The position numbers and the translations under genes are program-made. DNA of 64,000 nt from Costus lasius. Its lineage: Eukaryota; Streptophyta; Magnoliopsida; Zingiberales; Costaceae. The stretch is from assembly GCA_027563935.2 (NCBI GenBank), contig CM050446.2, positions 111,828,499 through 111,892,498 on the forward strand, read 5' to 3'. Below the pieces are notes generated by a model that saw only the letters and a list, made by a program, of their open reading frames with translations, was not told where the DNA came from and made no database searches. Positions 12,265 through 24,967 of this stretch are shown here, piece by piece (the stretch's first letter is position 1; each line of letters starts with the position of its first letter).

Positions 12265-12769
12265 AAGAGAGCCGACTCACTATTGGAGCCTTGGCACCAG
12301 TGAGAGGTCCCACTGCAGAGGCTCGCTCGCAGCATCTGGCTGCCATGTCAATCGGTGGCCAAATAAGTGGGAGGATCCTCCGATACGATAGATCAATCCA
12401 TCCGTGGACTCGACCCCGTCCCAGACAGGCCCAGTGCCAGCACACGGACACATACATGTAATAAAATCTTATGTAAGATATATATGAGCCCTTGTGTCCA
12501 TATGATCTCTATCCAAGGGCGGAACGTGATCATTCTATACAATCCAGAAGCCATGGGGGTGCTCAATCCCCGAGTGCGTCATATGCACCCCCGCCAGTAT
12601 CATGGTCCTTTTCCAATCTTGGAATAGGTGGGAAATTGATATCAAGTTCAATTGCCAACTTGGTTGAAGATTGACACGGTATTCCACTCAAGTTGTTTGA
12701 AGTTCTAATCACAAAGCATTTTGACTTTCACACCCTACCACCTCCAGTGGAGAAACAAGATGATATAAT

Positions 12770-13345
12770 TATTGCGGAGTGAGTGAAGACACTTAACTCT
12801 AGAGCCAAAAAGTTTAAGTATTTATTATAAGGGACTTCCTATGTATGAAGAGTCAGTAAAGCAAGATATTGACATACCAAGGTTGAGGCCTATACGGATG
12901 TAGACTATGCAAGGAACATAGATGATAGAAAATCCATCTTGAGGTTTTGCATATTTGTTGGTGGTAATTTGGTTACATGGAAAAGTAAAAATGCAAAATG
13001 TGCTTGTAAGATTAAGCTATAAAACAGAATATAAAGCAATGGCTCATGCAACAAGTGAAATAAAATGGATTCGTAATCTCTTGTTAGAATCTGACATCTC
13101 CCCACAAAGTTACCCATGAGTTTGCTTTGTGATGATATAAACAACCTTCATAGAAAACAGTCCGACATTTCATGAAAGGACCAAAGATAGAGACTGATTA
13201 TCATTTTGTCAGAAAAACTATTCTGAATAAATTGATCAACACTTTATACCTCAAGTTTGATCTATAACTTAAGTATGAAGATCAATTAGCTGACATTTTT
13301 ATTAAGGCCCTTGATTAAATTTCTTACGTTATACACTAAGTTGTG
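12770..13345 (+). pseudogene. Ty1/copia RNase H remnant
   Basis: Plus-strand reading shows the copia RNase H signature YTDVDYARNIDDRKSILRFC followed by FVGGNLVTWKSKNAK at about 12880-13000. Later fragments resemble the DN-x-H and ADIFIKAL end of the domain (about 13130-13315). The upstream part matches the KGTPGRGILYE-type linker. Stops are frequent. The fragment is antisense to TERT. Confidence 0.75.
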
Positions 13346-16300
13346 TATGATAAATATCTATGCTCCATCTTGAGGTCGAGCGAGCAACATGGAGTTAACA
13401 GCGTTACACCTGTTAACTCCTTAACATGTCTAGGACTATATGTATATTTGTCAGTACAATAGGTTTAGGGTTAGGTGATGCATTTGGTTACATTTGTAAG
13501 ATGAACTATCATAATAGAGGTTAACATAGGCTATGATTCATCTTTTAAATGTATTTTGAAGACAAAATGTAAAATGTTAGTCAAAACTACCTTTCACAAA
13601 TCAAGGAGGCATTATATTATTAATCATAGGCTTCATATATAGAGTTACCTATGACAACTATAATATAAATATGGCAGTACTCTTTAAAAGCAAACCTCAA
13701 TTTTTTTATTGATATTATGATTAAACAATTTGGTAGTCTCAATGCAATGTTTATGTAGCAACGTATCACGTTGACATCGGCCTGCATTTCGTATTAGAGA
13801 CTTGAGCAAGTGTAGTAAAGTATGGTACCTAGAAAACAATTAAATCATCATCAAAGACAAAGCACATTGATAAAATAGAATAAGCATTACTATTTAAATG
13901 TAGTGAATAATTATGAACAATTAGCAAAAGTTGGGCTCTTTTATATGAACAACAACTCTATATCAAATTTGACAACTAGATTATTGCTTCCTATCAATGT
14001 TTTACAAACCGATCCGATACATACCGGTTCAAGAAGCTATGTCAATACATCCGGTTCCACGAAATTCAAAACCTTGGTTCCTATTATAGTTTTAAAACAT
14101 GATCCAAACTACTAGTCCAAGACATAATTGATGCCAATATACTATGTGTTGGTATGACTAGTATTGGTATACTTTAATATTGATATATCTAGTATAATCT
14201 GGTCTAAGACTAGACTGGTATATGAGAACAGAGATTTAAAACCATAATCCGTGCATACAAATAGATCTATATGACATTAGACTTTCTCACATCATTTACT
14301 CTTCAGTTATTTTGAAAATAATCATCATGGCCTGAAGAAAAATACAACACAATTGCTAAATATAAATGTTTGATAGACAAGAAAATTCTATTATTTGGGA
14401 ACAATATAATGCTAAATATAGCCTTGTGGAGATTGCCTTCCAATACCACAGTTGAACCAAGATGATATAATAGGCTTTTGAAATTGCAAAGCGATAGCAT
14501 TAGCTGTGATGTGGAGGTAAAACGGTATGTAAAATATTATTGACCTAATCTCTGGGTTAAGTATCTACGCATTATGAGAAGGAATGATAATTATTGAAGT
14601 ATATTATTAGGTACGACATAAGTTTATCTAGTTGTTTTGTAGTGCCTATATTTGGAAGTGCTCCCAAGACAAGACATATGATTGGTATGTTGAAATCCAT
14701 ATACTTATTATACTGGCACGAGTCACTAGTCATTACATCCTCTTATTATACGCTTGACAAAGTAAGGTAATATATTATAATTCAACTTTCAGTAGTATTT
14801 TTTGTTTCAAATATCATGTTTTATAAATATAATAGTAATAACTATTAAAATTTTTAGGTTCCAAGGACATGTGGGAAGAAATCAAGGCTACAGGGCCAGT
14901 GCATGCAAGGTATGATATAGCATTGTCTTATATAAGTACTTTTATTCTAATTTTACTTAAATCTACTAAAGTAATTATTATTTCAAATTGTTATATATTT
15001 CTACAACATATGGGAGGGAACTAAAAAAGCATAGTCAATTCAAAAAGCAAGGACAAAGGACCCACTTGTAGTGGTAAAATATCATAGTATTGTACTTTCA
15101 TGAAAGTTACAACCATATGCTATTAGTTACTACTTAATTACATTTAATTTTATGCTATTTTCAATCTATGCACCTCTAAACTATTAAATTTTATAATTTT
15201 GCTACTATAGTAATATGACCATATTGGAAGACAAATAAATGTAAATGAAGAAGAAAATTTTGGTTTGATGTTGAATACACAGTACAGTTGTTGTCCAACA
15301 TACCAATATTTCAAACCTTAATTTTTGTGTTGAACCGAGACAAGTCAACCATACTATGCCGTCCAACATGCCAATATTTCAAACCTTGATTTTGAAGTAG
15401 GGTTAAAGTTCAAGCCCTACACTGGAACTAAAGATATTCAATTAATTCAAAAGAGGTTTATTACATATATTAATAAAGGCCACTAGTGCAGTCAAGTGAA
15501 CTAAGTAGTTCACAAGGAACAACTTTTAATGATAGTGCCCGCCAACTTTAAAAAGAATGCAAGTGAGGTAGAAAAAGAGGGAAACAAAAAGACGAAACCA
15601 CTAGCAAGATGTTATGTTATATGTGTTGACTTCCATGTAATCTTACCAAGTGTAGTCAATGATAGTGATTGTCCTTCTCAAACACAAGCTACCATTTCTT
15701 AATATTGTAAGGTTTAGGCATCACTTGATAGTAGAATAATAAGACAGAGAAAGAGTAATCTCTTGATAGTAGAATAATAAGACAAAGAAAGAGTAATGGG
15801 ATTTTGTGAAAGTGGAGTCAAGGTTTTAAAAATTGGTCATTAACACCGAGTTCAGATGGTACATACTAGTGTAAGACACAACTGATATTGGCATATTATG
15901 TGCTGGTACAACCAACACAAGTGCAATACAATGTTGTTAAGCTTAAGTACACATAGGTGCAAGACTAGATTGATACACTAATATGAAAAAAAATTTAATA
16001 CTATCATTGGATAATAGATAGAGTTGAGATTGAAAGAGAGAGACAGGGTAAAATCAGATGAGAGGGAGCTCAGGCAGATTCAAAGCCAGCAAGAACATGT
16101 ACAGATCTCAATTTAATTACAAAATCCAAAAAGTTATTCTGTAGCTTACCTTGGACCATGGATTAAAATACCATTTCGTATCGAGCAGGATGGGTGGTAT
16201 ATACTGGTTCGATTATAGATTGGCACCATGACATGGTCAGTGCATATGTTAGTACCACCAATATGAACTAGGATTGCAAACCTTGCCTTGACAACTATCA

Positions 16301-16702
16301 ACGGCTCTTTTTGGCCAATAAGAGCATTGCAAAGCTCATAATGCTCCATGTTATGTAGGTGATTTAGATTGGTTTGGTACAACTTTTCAGGATCAAACTA
16401 GTGTTTCAACTTTCATCCTCGTCAAATATTAGAAATTTTGAGAAAATTATGTGGTTCGTAACAAGTTCAACTTTTTAGATCATAAGCTAATATGAAATAT
16501 ACAAGTATTTGACACTAAAGAGTTAATACATGAAGAAGCTTACGGGCCTGTTTGGGCCCGCATCAGCACAGAATCTGAGATGGAAAATGTGAGAAGCTCC
16601 AATTTGGAGCTTCGGCAGGTTCAGCTTTTTCCTGTTATAATTTTATTTCAGCTTTAGTGCATGAGTGGGGCCAAACACGGCTTAAGTAGGGTTGTGACTT
16701 AC
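13346..16702. other. AT-rich tract left of TERT exon 7
   Basis: No gene is visible. If TERT is complete, this is part of its intron 7. It contains degenerate copies of the dispersed repeat whose ends read CAAGGTTTTAAAA and whose interior repeats tggtac/accagta motifs (about 13990-14255, 15822-15990 and 16160-16400). Confidence 0.5.
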
Positions 16703-16835
16703 AGGCAATGAGAATTCATCGAACACCCACCAAGCTTGCATGCCAGGAAGTTTTTGCTTCCATCAGGAAATCCAAAAATATGTTTCATCAGTTGAACTGC
16801 ACCAGAGTTGTTTGGCTTTAAACTGTTAAGTATGT
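16703..16835 (-). CDS. TERT: TERT exon 7 (RNA-binding domain)
   Basis: The acceptor ...GCCTAG precedes ACATACTT, and the donor is a consensus GTAAGT. The first two bases finish a His codon begun in exon 6, giving HILNSLKPNNSGAVQLMKHI and then FGFPDGSKNF. This matches the conserved block of the telomerase RNA-binding domain in plant TERT, where SVFPxxH-x-LNxLKP leads to HIFGFPD. The exon ends with MNSHCL split in phase 2. The next expected residues (a YHSLL-type start in relatives) were not found further left. Confidence 0.9.
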
Positions 16836-19200
16836 CTAGGCGTCATCACAGGTTAAGATTTCCAGAACCAGAGAGACTATGCATGAACAACAAAGAGCCA
16901 AAACAAAAACACTGAAATCATCATTGTCTGCAGCACTGCAAAGTAAATAATCACACAAGCTGTAAAAACTTCAATTTGTTTTCAAATTCAAGGTTGGGTC
17001 AAAGGGATTATTATGTAAACATTCACCAGAGTTGGTATATAATTGCATCTATTTAAGTAAGAGACAAAGGTAAAATAAATATAAGTCATGAAAGCACAAT
17101 GGTAAAACTATGTTCCTTAACCTTAGCAAATGCAAGAAACTTATTATAAATTGATATTTTTAACCATTATAGCTTTAAATGATTAATTATATGATTACAA
17201 GATCATGATTTCTAAAGGTAGAGAACTACAATTAAACACCCAGAACCAAATCAGCGCAACAGCAAAGTAATAAATTGCATAAGCTGCATAAAACTCGTTC
17301 TGTTTTCGGATTCAACTGTGGATCACAGGTATTATTAAATCAGCATTCAACCGAAGGGCTATATATCTGCATTTATTCAGATATGATTCACAAGGAAAAT
17401 AAAAATATCTAATGCAATCACACTAATCCAACTATAATAATGCACCTTAGCAAATGCAAGAGATTTATCATGAATTGACATTTTACACAATTAAAGATAT
17501 TGGAAAGCATAATGTAGGAGTAAATAACAACTAAAAATAAAGACAAGTCTCACAACATTTTACAAGAGCAAGTTTTATACTAGGAAAAGTAATAAATATA
17601 TAAATATGTATAATCAAAATGTAGGGTAAGTAAGAAAAAAACGCAAGTAAGAAAATATCGCATGATTGGAACATAAATAACATAATGAATTCTTAGAATA
17701 ATTAAAAATTGAAATGTAGAATACACTAATGAGATGCTAACACTAAATATTCAGCAACATTAAAACATGGTTGAAATGTGTGATGATGTATTTGAATGAA
17801 TTACCAAATATTTCAATTAATGAAGCATAAAATATGTATAGAGACACTAAACTTAAATACTCTAGTTTAATTTTGATCCATCATTAAAATAGGCATTTAA
17901 CCTTCTCTAGTGCATTATGGCATACAATATGCATGCTACAATGCAGTCGATAATATGATATGCATTAATTTATTTTGCAATTTGCTATATGGAATAGTTT
18001 GTGTTTTTATGAAACACCGAACAACTTCACGTTTCCCTATTTATGATTGTCAATTTAACAAATATGGAAGTTTGCAATTTGCTATATGGAATAGTTTGTG
18101 TTTTTATGAAACACCGAACAACTTCACGTTTCCCTATTTATGATTGTCAATTTAACAAATATGAAAGTGTCAATTAGTTCAACAGTAAAAAAATCTTTAT
18201 TGTTAGCATGGCACCGGGATCAAATATGGCCTTCATCACTTGCTTTCTTATATAAAATATTAATAAATGTTTGCGTAGGTTGGTTCTAGTTTCATCTATT
18301 TGACAAAGAAAATACAACGAATTCAAATTGGTTCGCCTATATAGAAAATCTTGATTCAACTTTATTCTTCAGAGCTTACCAAAAACTATTAGGAGGTGTA
18401 TTAACCTAACCAAATGTAGCTTTCTTGCTAAATCAAATCATCAGATTTGATACAAGGTAGGAAGTAATTGGGATGTCATGGAATCTGTCAAAATCCAATC
18501 TCGGTATAATATATGGTTATGACTTGTTAGAGAATTAGTCTACATGGGACAATGAAAATTTAGCCCTCTCATATCTCCTCCATATCAACCTATATTTTCT
18601 TCTTGTTTACATATACAATTAACTGACTAAGTATTTATTTGCTCTAACTTGACTAATACATATGAAACGTAAATGAAGTGGGCAAATTTACCAAAATCCA
18701 ATCTCACTATTACATGTCTAAAACTGAGATGGGAGAAAAAGGAGCACGCAAAGAAGATATGTGCCAAACAGGCTACTTGCTCTTCGTTCATTAATGCTAA
18801 AAAAGGTTGCATATAGAGAGATCAGGAAGAGTAAGTAGGAGAAAGAAAAACAAAATAGGCTTTCGTTTTTTTCTCCTCATGTTTGTACTCTGTACCCTGT
18901 AGTCTATACAAGATACAAAGCAGATTCCACAAGCTATGCATAACACAGCCGAAATGACAAAAGCAGATGAGTCATCACTTGATAAGGCACGTTGCAGCAT
19001 CCATTTCCATAATATAATCACAACAGTATTCATATACAAATACAAAATGATGTCATCTTATGTATGCATAGAAAATATGTAACTAAATAAATATACAACC
19101 TATTTCTTCTAGTATAAAAGTATTTTATTCAAGCATAAAAGAGTTACAAGCAGCATAAATAAAAATAATAACTATATCAAATATATAAAGGAAAGGATAC
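16836..19200 (-). other. TERT intron 6
   Basis: About 2.4 kb of AT-rich sequence with no gene. The only clear structure is the 97-bp tandem duplication at 17972-18166. Confidence 0.7.
17972..18166. repeat. 97-bp tandem duplication
   Basis: The segment beginning ttgcaatttgctatatgg at 17975 recurs at 18072 with almost no change. It is a recent local duplication inside TERT intron 6. Confidence 0.95.
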
Positions 19201-19327
19201 GATCTCTTGGAAAAACTGAATATGGTAAGTGTGTATTGTAGAAAATGCCGCTTCTTTTTATTTGATCTCTAGTTTCAACCCTTTGCGGAGATAGCATCAT
19301 CAAGCAATAAAAACACATAGGACCAAT
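19201..19327 (-). CDS. TERT: TERT exon 6
   Basis: The acceptor TTTTTATCAG precedes ATTGGTCC; the donor is GTATCC after ...CCAAGAGATC. In phase 0 after exon 5 it reads IGPMCFYCLMM..., then IKRSGIFYNTHLPYSVFPRD. The IFYN...SVFP signature is typical of plant TERT just before the RNA-binding domain block in exon 7. The 127-nt length leaves phase 1, which fits exon 7. The donor is weaker than consensus. Confidence 0.88.
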
Positions 19328-19839
19328 CTGATAAAAATTAATGGGCCAACTAAATATCAAATGCAACAAGTTAACTACGTTATTCCAACCAGTAAAAGTG
19401 AACTAATGGATCAATACACACAAATCAGTGTAGTATCCAGCACTAGAAATAATTCATGAGAGCCAACAAAAATGATACTGCAACAAAAAGTTCAAATATT
19501 TACCTCATCATCAACTATAGGATTCAGCTCACGGTACTGCACTAACTATATTTCTAAACAATTTTGGTTCAAATAAATTATTGCACAAAATTAAAAGCAT
19601 AGTATAACCAACATTCATTTGGGTTTCTAATGAAAACGATACATGAAAAGTAGCAAGCAGCGGATCAAAACAAGTTGCCTCAACTAGCTAAAAGTTGCAC
19701 ATGATCATTATATCTGAGATTCTGACTTACCTATAACAGTTCATAGATATACTTTATGAAAACAAAAATACGCTTCAATACATTGATGTTCAAAGATGAA
19801 ATCATACATACATCCCCATGCTAGTTTACCGTTCCTAGT

Positions 19840-20180
19840 GGGCTCACCTTAACCTCTATACCCTTGAGCTTCTTCAGCGCCAGCAGCAACATCTCTACCA
19901 ACCCTGTCTGGTCTTGCAGTGCAACTGTGATAGCCGAATCAACATTCACATCTCTGGACTTGAAACCTCTGCATTAACTTGCTAATGCAAAGTACCTAGG
20001 CTGACATGGATTATGGCTTGGTGTCTAGAGAGGCACTACATCTCGTAGCTCCCAACTCCTTCAAGAATATCTTGGTGTCTCATAAACATTCTATCGATTA
20101 AAGAACCAGTTGTGGGATATCCAAACACTCCATTAAAGATGAGGAAATGTGCATCTAGCTTGAACCTAGGAACCCCCAAG
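19840..20180 (-). pseudogene. unidentified coding-like fragment
   Basis: Minus-strand reading gives short open stretches of protein-like composition (GVFGYPTTGSLIDRMFMRHQ and DVNVDSAITVALQDQTGLVE) separated by stops and frame changes. I do not recognise the family. It lies in TERT intron 5 and may be an old transposon or gene fragment, or chance. Confidence 0.25.
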
Positions 20181-20544
20181 GTAACTTTAACAAGGTAGTA
20201 AAAACTTTTAAGTTTGAGAACCTTTTAAGCAAATACACAACCATAGGCTAGCAAATTCAAGAAAGACAGTGGTGTATCACTGCTGGCTACTCCTCGGTAT
20301 TCCTTGCTCTATGTAGTCTATAACACTATCTAGAACATCCTGACCTAAACTACTTAAAGGTTTAAAACTACAATCTAGGAACAAGCATATACAAGACTAG
20401 TTCATCCCCAAGCAATCTCTTTTGTTAACTTGATCTGATCCGAGCAGATGCATGACACAAGATCAACATCACGAGAGTATTTCCTACAGAAAAAAAAAAA
20501 CTTTCTTTTTTGAGATTTTGGAAATAAAATTTGATTGTCCTAGA

Positions 20545-22635
20545 AGTAGATCTGGCAATTCAGGTCAACGGATCATAAATGGGTCGTGCCAGCTGTGACC
20601 CGTGGCCCGATTAAGCCAATCCGAACACGACCCGTTTAATTAATTGGGTCAAACTGTCTAACTTGAACACGACTCAAATATAATCGGGTCAACCCGACAC
20701 GACCCGAATAACCCGTTTATCATTTATGATTTAAATATAAATAATAAATTGATAAAAATTTTATTAAAAATAATAAAATCTTGGGTTTATGTGTGGGCCG
20801 AAATCTGGGTTAAAAGATAGAACATATTTGGGCTTATGGACTACCAAGGAGAGTTAGGTGAGCCTATATTTAAATTTTTTTATATATAAATATATAATGT
20901 AATCGGGTTAAGCGGGTCAACCCGTTTACAACCCGACACGACCCGATTATTTGGGTAGGACTGTCCATTAATTGGTTCAACCCGATAAATCGAACCGAAC
21001 TGAACGAAAATAGTGAATTCGATTTGATTTTGTAGTAATTCAGTTCGGGTCAGTTCGTGTTCGACAGAGGTGAAATTAAATCGGTTCGATTTCGGTTAAT
21101 TCGGTTTGATTTTATGGTAATTCAGTTCGGGTCGGTTTGGCTTCGATAGAGGTGAAATTAAATCGGTTCGATTTCGGTTTTTCATTTTCAAAATCTATAT
21201 AAACCAAACCGAATCAATTAATTAAGCCCATAATTATCTTCCGAAAACCAAACCGAACCTCTGCTAATAAGCCACTTAGCTCACTGCCCCACTCGGCCTA
21301 CTCTTCAAAAAAACCCTAAAATCCTAAATCGGGCTGTCGACGCCCCTCGCCCTTATCTTTCTTTCTTCTTCCCTAACGCTTGCTCGAAATGGGAAAGAGG
21401 CAGGAGCAGCCATGCTATCGAGGATTAATTGCATTATGTGGTGGTGGGCGGTGGCAAAGCCCTAGGTTTTGCGGGAATGGGAGCGGGCGAGTAGCTTGGC
21501 TGTCCCGATCTAAACTCCGGAGTTGAAATCTTATGTTCTGCCTTTGGCTCGATGAGTTTTGACACCTTTGAGAATTCTCCATTTGTCCTCCATTCCAAGG
21601 TGTTGAAGCCTCTGGAGATCTTCCCTCTTGTGGGTGTGCAGCCCACTCTATTCCAGAAATGGGCGGCAGCTACTATCCAGCAGAATTCTACAATTTCCGG
21701 TGAAAAAGGAGGCTGAATTCAACAAGGCTGCTGTTTTGATCAGTATTAATGCATATGCTCATTCGGTTTAATCGATTTGAACCGAACCGAATTATCCGAA
21801 CTGAACTAAATAATTCGGTTTGGTTCATATTCGGCTTTACTAAATTTTGGTTCGGGTTTGGTTTATCACTATTGAAAAAAATTGATTCAGTTTGAACCAA
21901 ATTGGTTCGGTTTTGAACCGAATAAGCAGACCTAGTATTGGGTAAGACTTGATTTTTATTGTATTAAAAAATTTTACCTCTATTTTTAATGCACTAAATT
22001 TCTTCCTATACTTTTTTTATTAAGCAATAAAGATAATGTCCTCATTATATTTTTATCTTCGGGGTGTAACATTGTAGGCATGGTCAAGAGCTGAAGAAAT
22101 TATGATGAACTCTTTTAGAAATTTTAATGTAATATTTAACTAGTTGACTTATGCTCCTAATATGGGTTTGGTGTGGATTGTGGAACATTATGAGTTTTTT
22201 TTCCTTATGCTCTTGATGTCTTACATGGTATGGTCGTATCGTATGAATGCATTCATAAACCATGGATAATCGGAATATGAATTGTTGGAACTCTTATAGT
22301 TTTGATTTCTTAATGACTATGGAGTTTTTAGTTTATACTTCTTTAAAAATGTGATGTTTAATGAGTTAACAAATTATTCGTATCGTGTCATATTGTGTGA
22401 CGGCTCATTTATTAAACAGGTTACTTGTGTTGTGTTATGTCATATTATGTAACACTATTTATATTAAATAAGTTACTCATGTCGTATCATTTATTTAATA
22501 AGTGAGTCATGTTTGTGTTTTATATATTAACCTGTGTATATAAACAGGTCAAATTCATATCAAGCATAAATGTGTAATAAGTTAGGTATGACATGACTCA
22601 TTATGACTCATAAACACGGATTGCTAGCCCTAATA
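20545..22635. mobile_element. composite MITE-type block
   Basis: The left part (20551-20990) repeats gggtc/gaccc motifs and starts with tctggcaattcagg. The right part (22360-22632) repeats cgtgtcata motifs and ends attgctagcccta, the complement of that kind of start. Between them (20985-21940) lies a second element built of ttcggttcgg/ccgaaccgaa motifs in inverted halves, itself carrying a GC-rich core. I read this as one non-autonomous DNA transposon nested in or beside another, but no clean target duplication was found. Confidence 0.5.
21290..21725 (+). other. GC-rich gene-like core inside the composite MITE
   Basis: This island differs sharply in base composition from the AT-rich repeats on both sides. 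It holds aaaccctaaaatcc, a pyrimidine-rich leader (ctttctttcttcttccc) and an ATG at about 21388 reading MGKRQEQPCYRG, which looks like the 5' end of a plant gene. The frame does not stay open and I cannot identify the source. A captured host fragment is the likeliest reading. Confidence 0.35.
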
Positions 22636-22639
22636 TATT

Positions 22640-24073
22640 GATTTAAAGCAGTACTTAAAACCTTATTTACGAGTATTGTTATAATACTATAATGGAGTAA
22701 TATAGTAATGATATATTGTATACCCAATGGTATACCATAAACATGATTAAGGGGGGCAAGGTTTTGAGGTGGCACCATATAATATTTTTTTAATATTTAA
22801 TTAATATATCATACACTTACGTTTAGTCAAAAAAAAAAGTATTGAGTACTAGGGGTGGTAAAGAAAACAGCTACATCATACTATTACTATATTGACTAGA
22901 CACATGAACCCTAATGCTCAACCTTGCCAAAGTTAGAGCATCAAAATTCAAGCACAGATTTCCCTTTTTTCTTTAATGTAAAGGATTCTTAGTAGAAAAC
23001 ATCCGTTCTTACCACTACCTTTCACAATCTGCTCAATGAAATATCTGGACCCCGAAATTTGTGACTGCGACTACTTTGTAATACTAGCCAAATATCATAA
23101 ACAAAAATGACTCCGAGAATTATCATTCTTCCATTAAGTCCCCCCTACTGCTCCCAAATCTCTGCACAACTAATTCTTAACAGACATGTAATGTGCACTA
23201 AAAACTGCATCCAGATTCACACTGTTACTAATCCAAGCACCAGTATCAGAAAACTCTTTACAAATCTTTTTTATAATTTTGTGAGCCATAAAAAAAGCAT
23301 TCCAATGAATCCAATCAGTGAACTGTTTCTGCAGAGATGATCGGACAGCTTGAGAACAATATTGTGCGAATAACTAAAACCAATGTAATGAATACACCTC
23401 CTCAGAGGTTAACTTCAATAATCCATTCCACAGATTTCTTGTTAAGCAATATTTATGTTCTGTTCTGAAAATACAGTGCAAGAACTTATTGTAATTTGAA
23501 GCTGGAAAGGATTGGAGTGAAACATCGAAAATGGTACTTATTGAAAGAGAATTCTCGTTAGAATTTACCTGAATCTTGTACTGTGAAATATTGAATTTGA
23601 TTAGGGCCTACTTTGATTAGAAGAAATTGGACCAAGTTAAATGGAAATTGGTCGCACATTTCTTACACCTGCTCCTCCCTATTTATTCTGCCAACACCCC
23701 TCTTCTTTAGGCTTTAGAGAAGAGACAGAAAAAGCAATATTTAAGGGACAGCGGTGAGGAGCTTTTCTAGTGACTTCACCAGAAAAGAGGGGATTCCAGT
23801 CCTTCCTAAGTGGTGACTTTTCTATACTCAGTTTTCCCCTAATTTCCACCATTTTAGCAAATACAGTACACTTAAAGAGTAAAATTTGGTGAACAAGATT
23901 AATTTTACAAATTTAAGTAACAAGCACAAAAGTTGAAATATATACAAATTATCAGAGTTTAATGCATGAATAACAATCTCTAGTCAGTACTTGTAACAGT
24001 ATAGCAGTAATGCATATCTCCAACAAAATTTAGCTTACCGACATATTTAAAGAAAAAAGATGTGCAAGCTAAC
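22640..24073 (-). other. TERT intron 5, left part
   Basis: AT-rich intron sequence. A minus-strand open stretch at about 23170-23340 has coding-like composition but no family I recognise and no splice support. Confidence 0.5.
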
Positions 24074-24967
24074 CTTCTTTGAGTTTGAGCAACCAAAATC
24101 TTTTTGAAGAGGATTTGAAGTCATTCGATTGTCGCACATTGCCTTAACATGAGGTGGCACTCCCAAGTGTTGAGGCTGAGGCTGATTAGATGAATTCTGC
24201 AATAGAACATATTGCCTTTCAAATACATCATTGGTCACAGCTCTACGCTTCTGTGGTTTTTTTGTAGAAATTGTTTTGTTCCCTTGCAAAATCATATGAG
24301 TACGTTCAATTTGACAGTTTTTGCTGCTTATTTCTTCAATAGTCTCTAACGAGGATACTTTAGAATCCTCAAGGGCACCTACTCCTGTGGATTCAAGAAG
24401 AGTGGCTGTCTCCGGTTGTTGTAAAGACTGATGACAATTGCAATCCAATTCCAGCAGTTCCATTTTCAAGTTTTCTTTATCCCATTCTCCAGATAATTGT
24501 TTTTCAGAAACTTTCTTCTTTCTTCGGCGTTGCCAACTAAACAATCTTCTATGTCTTTTAGATCCCTTACTAGAAGAAACTGCTGAAGATTTAGTGGGAC
24601 TATTAGTAGAAAATGAACCAATTTGACCATATTCATATTCTGTGCATGGTAATTTGATATTTTCGAGATGCACTCCATGATAGTCTGGCCGAAGGACAGA
24701 ATCATGCAACACTGGTTTGCCATCCGGTGACATTTTCTGTGATCTACCTGCATCACATACTACTCTCATACTTAGTTGCTTGCCATCAAATTGTATATTA
24801 TTAGTTATGTCGTTCACTCTCGTGAAATACGCAGAGCTACTCGTTCTATCAACTTTGATGGAAAAATGATTGGATGAACAATCAAGATCATGAGGTGCAG
24901 CAGCCTTAACATATGAGCTTCCGTTATTGCAATCTCGCTTCCTCTTTAGTTTGTTGCTCAAATGAAC
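24074..24967 (-). CDS. TERT: TERT exon 5 (large linker exon)
   Basis: This 894-nt exon (298 codons, phase 0 at both ends) starts VHLSNKLKRKRDCN after acceptor AATAAATCAG and ends DFGCSNSKK before donor GTTAGC. It holds the plant TERT basic signature RHRRLFSWQRRRKKK at about codon 140. Most of the rest is low-conservation linker between the TEN-like region and the RNA-binding domain, as expected. The open frame extends upstream to another acceptor at 25031, but that start gives the wrong phase after exon 4. The one at 24967 keeps frame and aligns the KRKRD motif. Confidence 0.88.

Noticed and set aside
14303..14500. Minus-strand open frame considered as the missing TERT exon 8
   Set aside because: It contains no YHSLL, T-motif or RT signature and lacks suitable splice sites in phase.
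23107..23340. Open frames on both strands next to TERT exon 5
   Set aside because: No recognisable motif, no phase-compatible splice sites and no link to TERT sequence.
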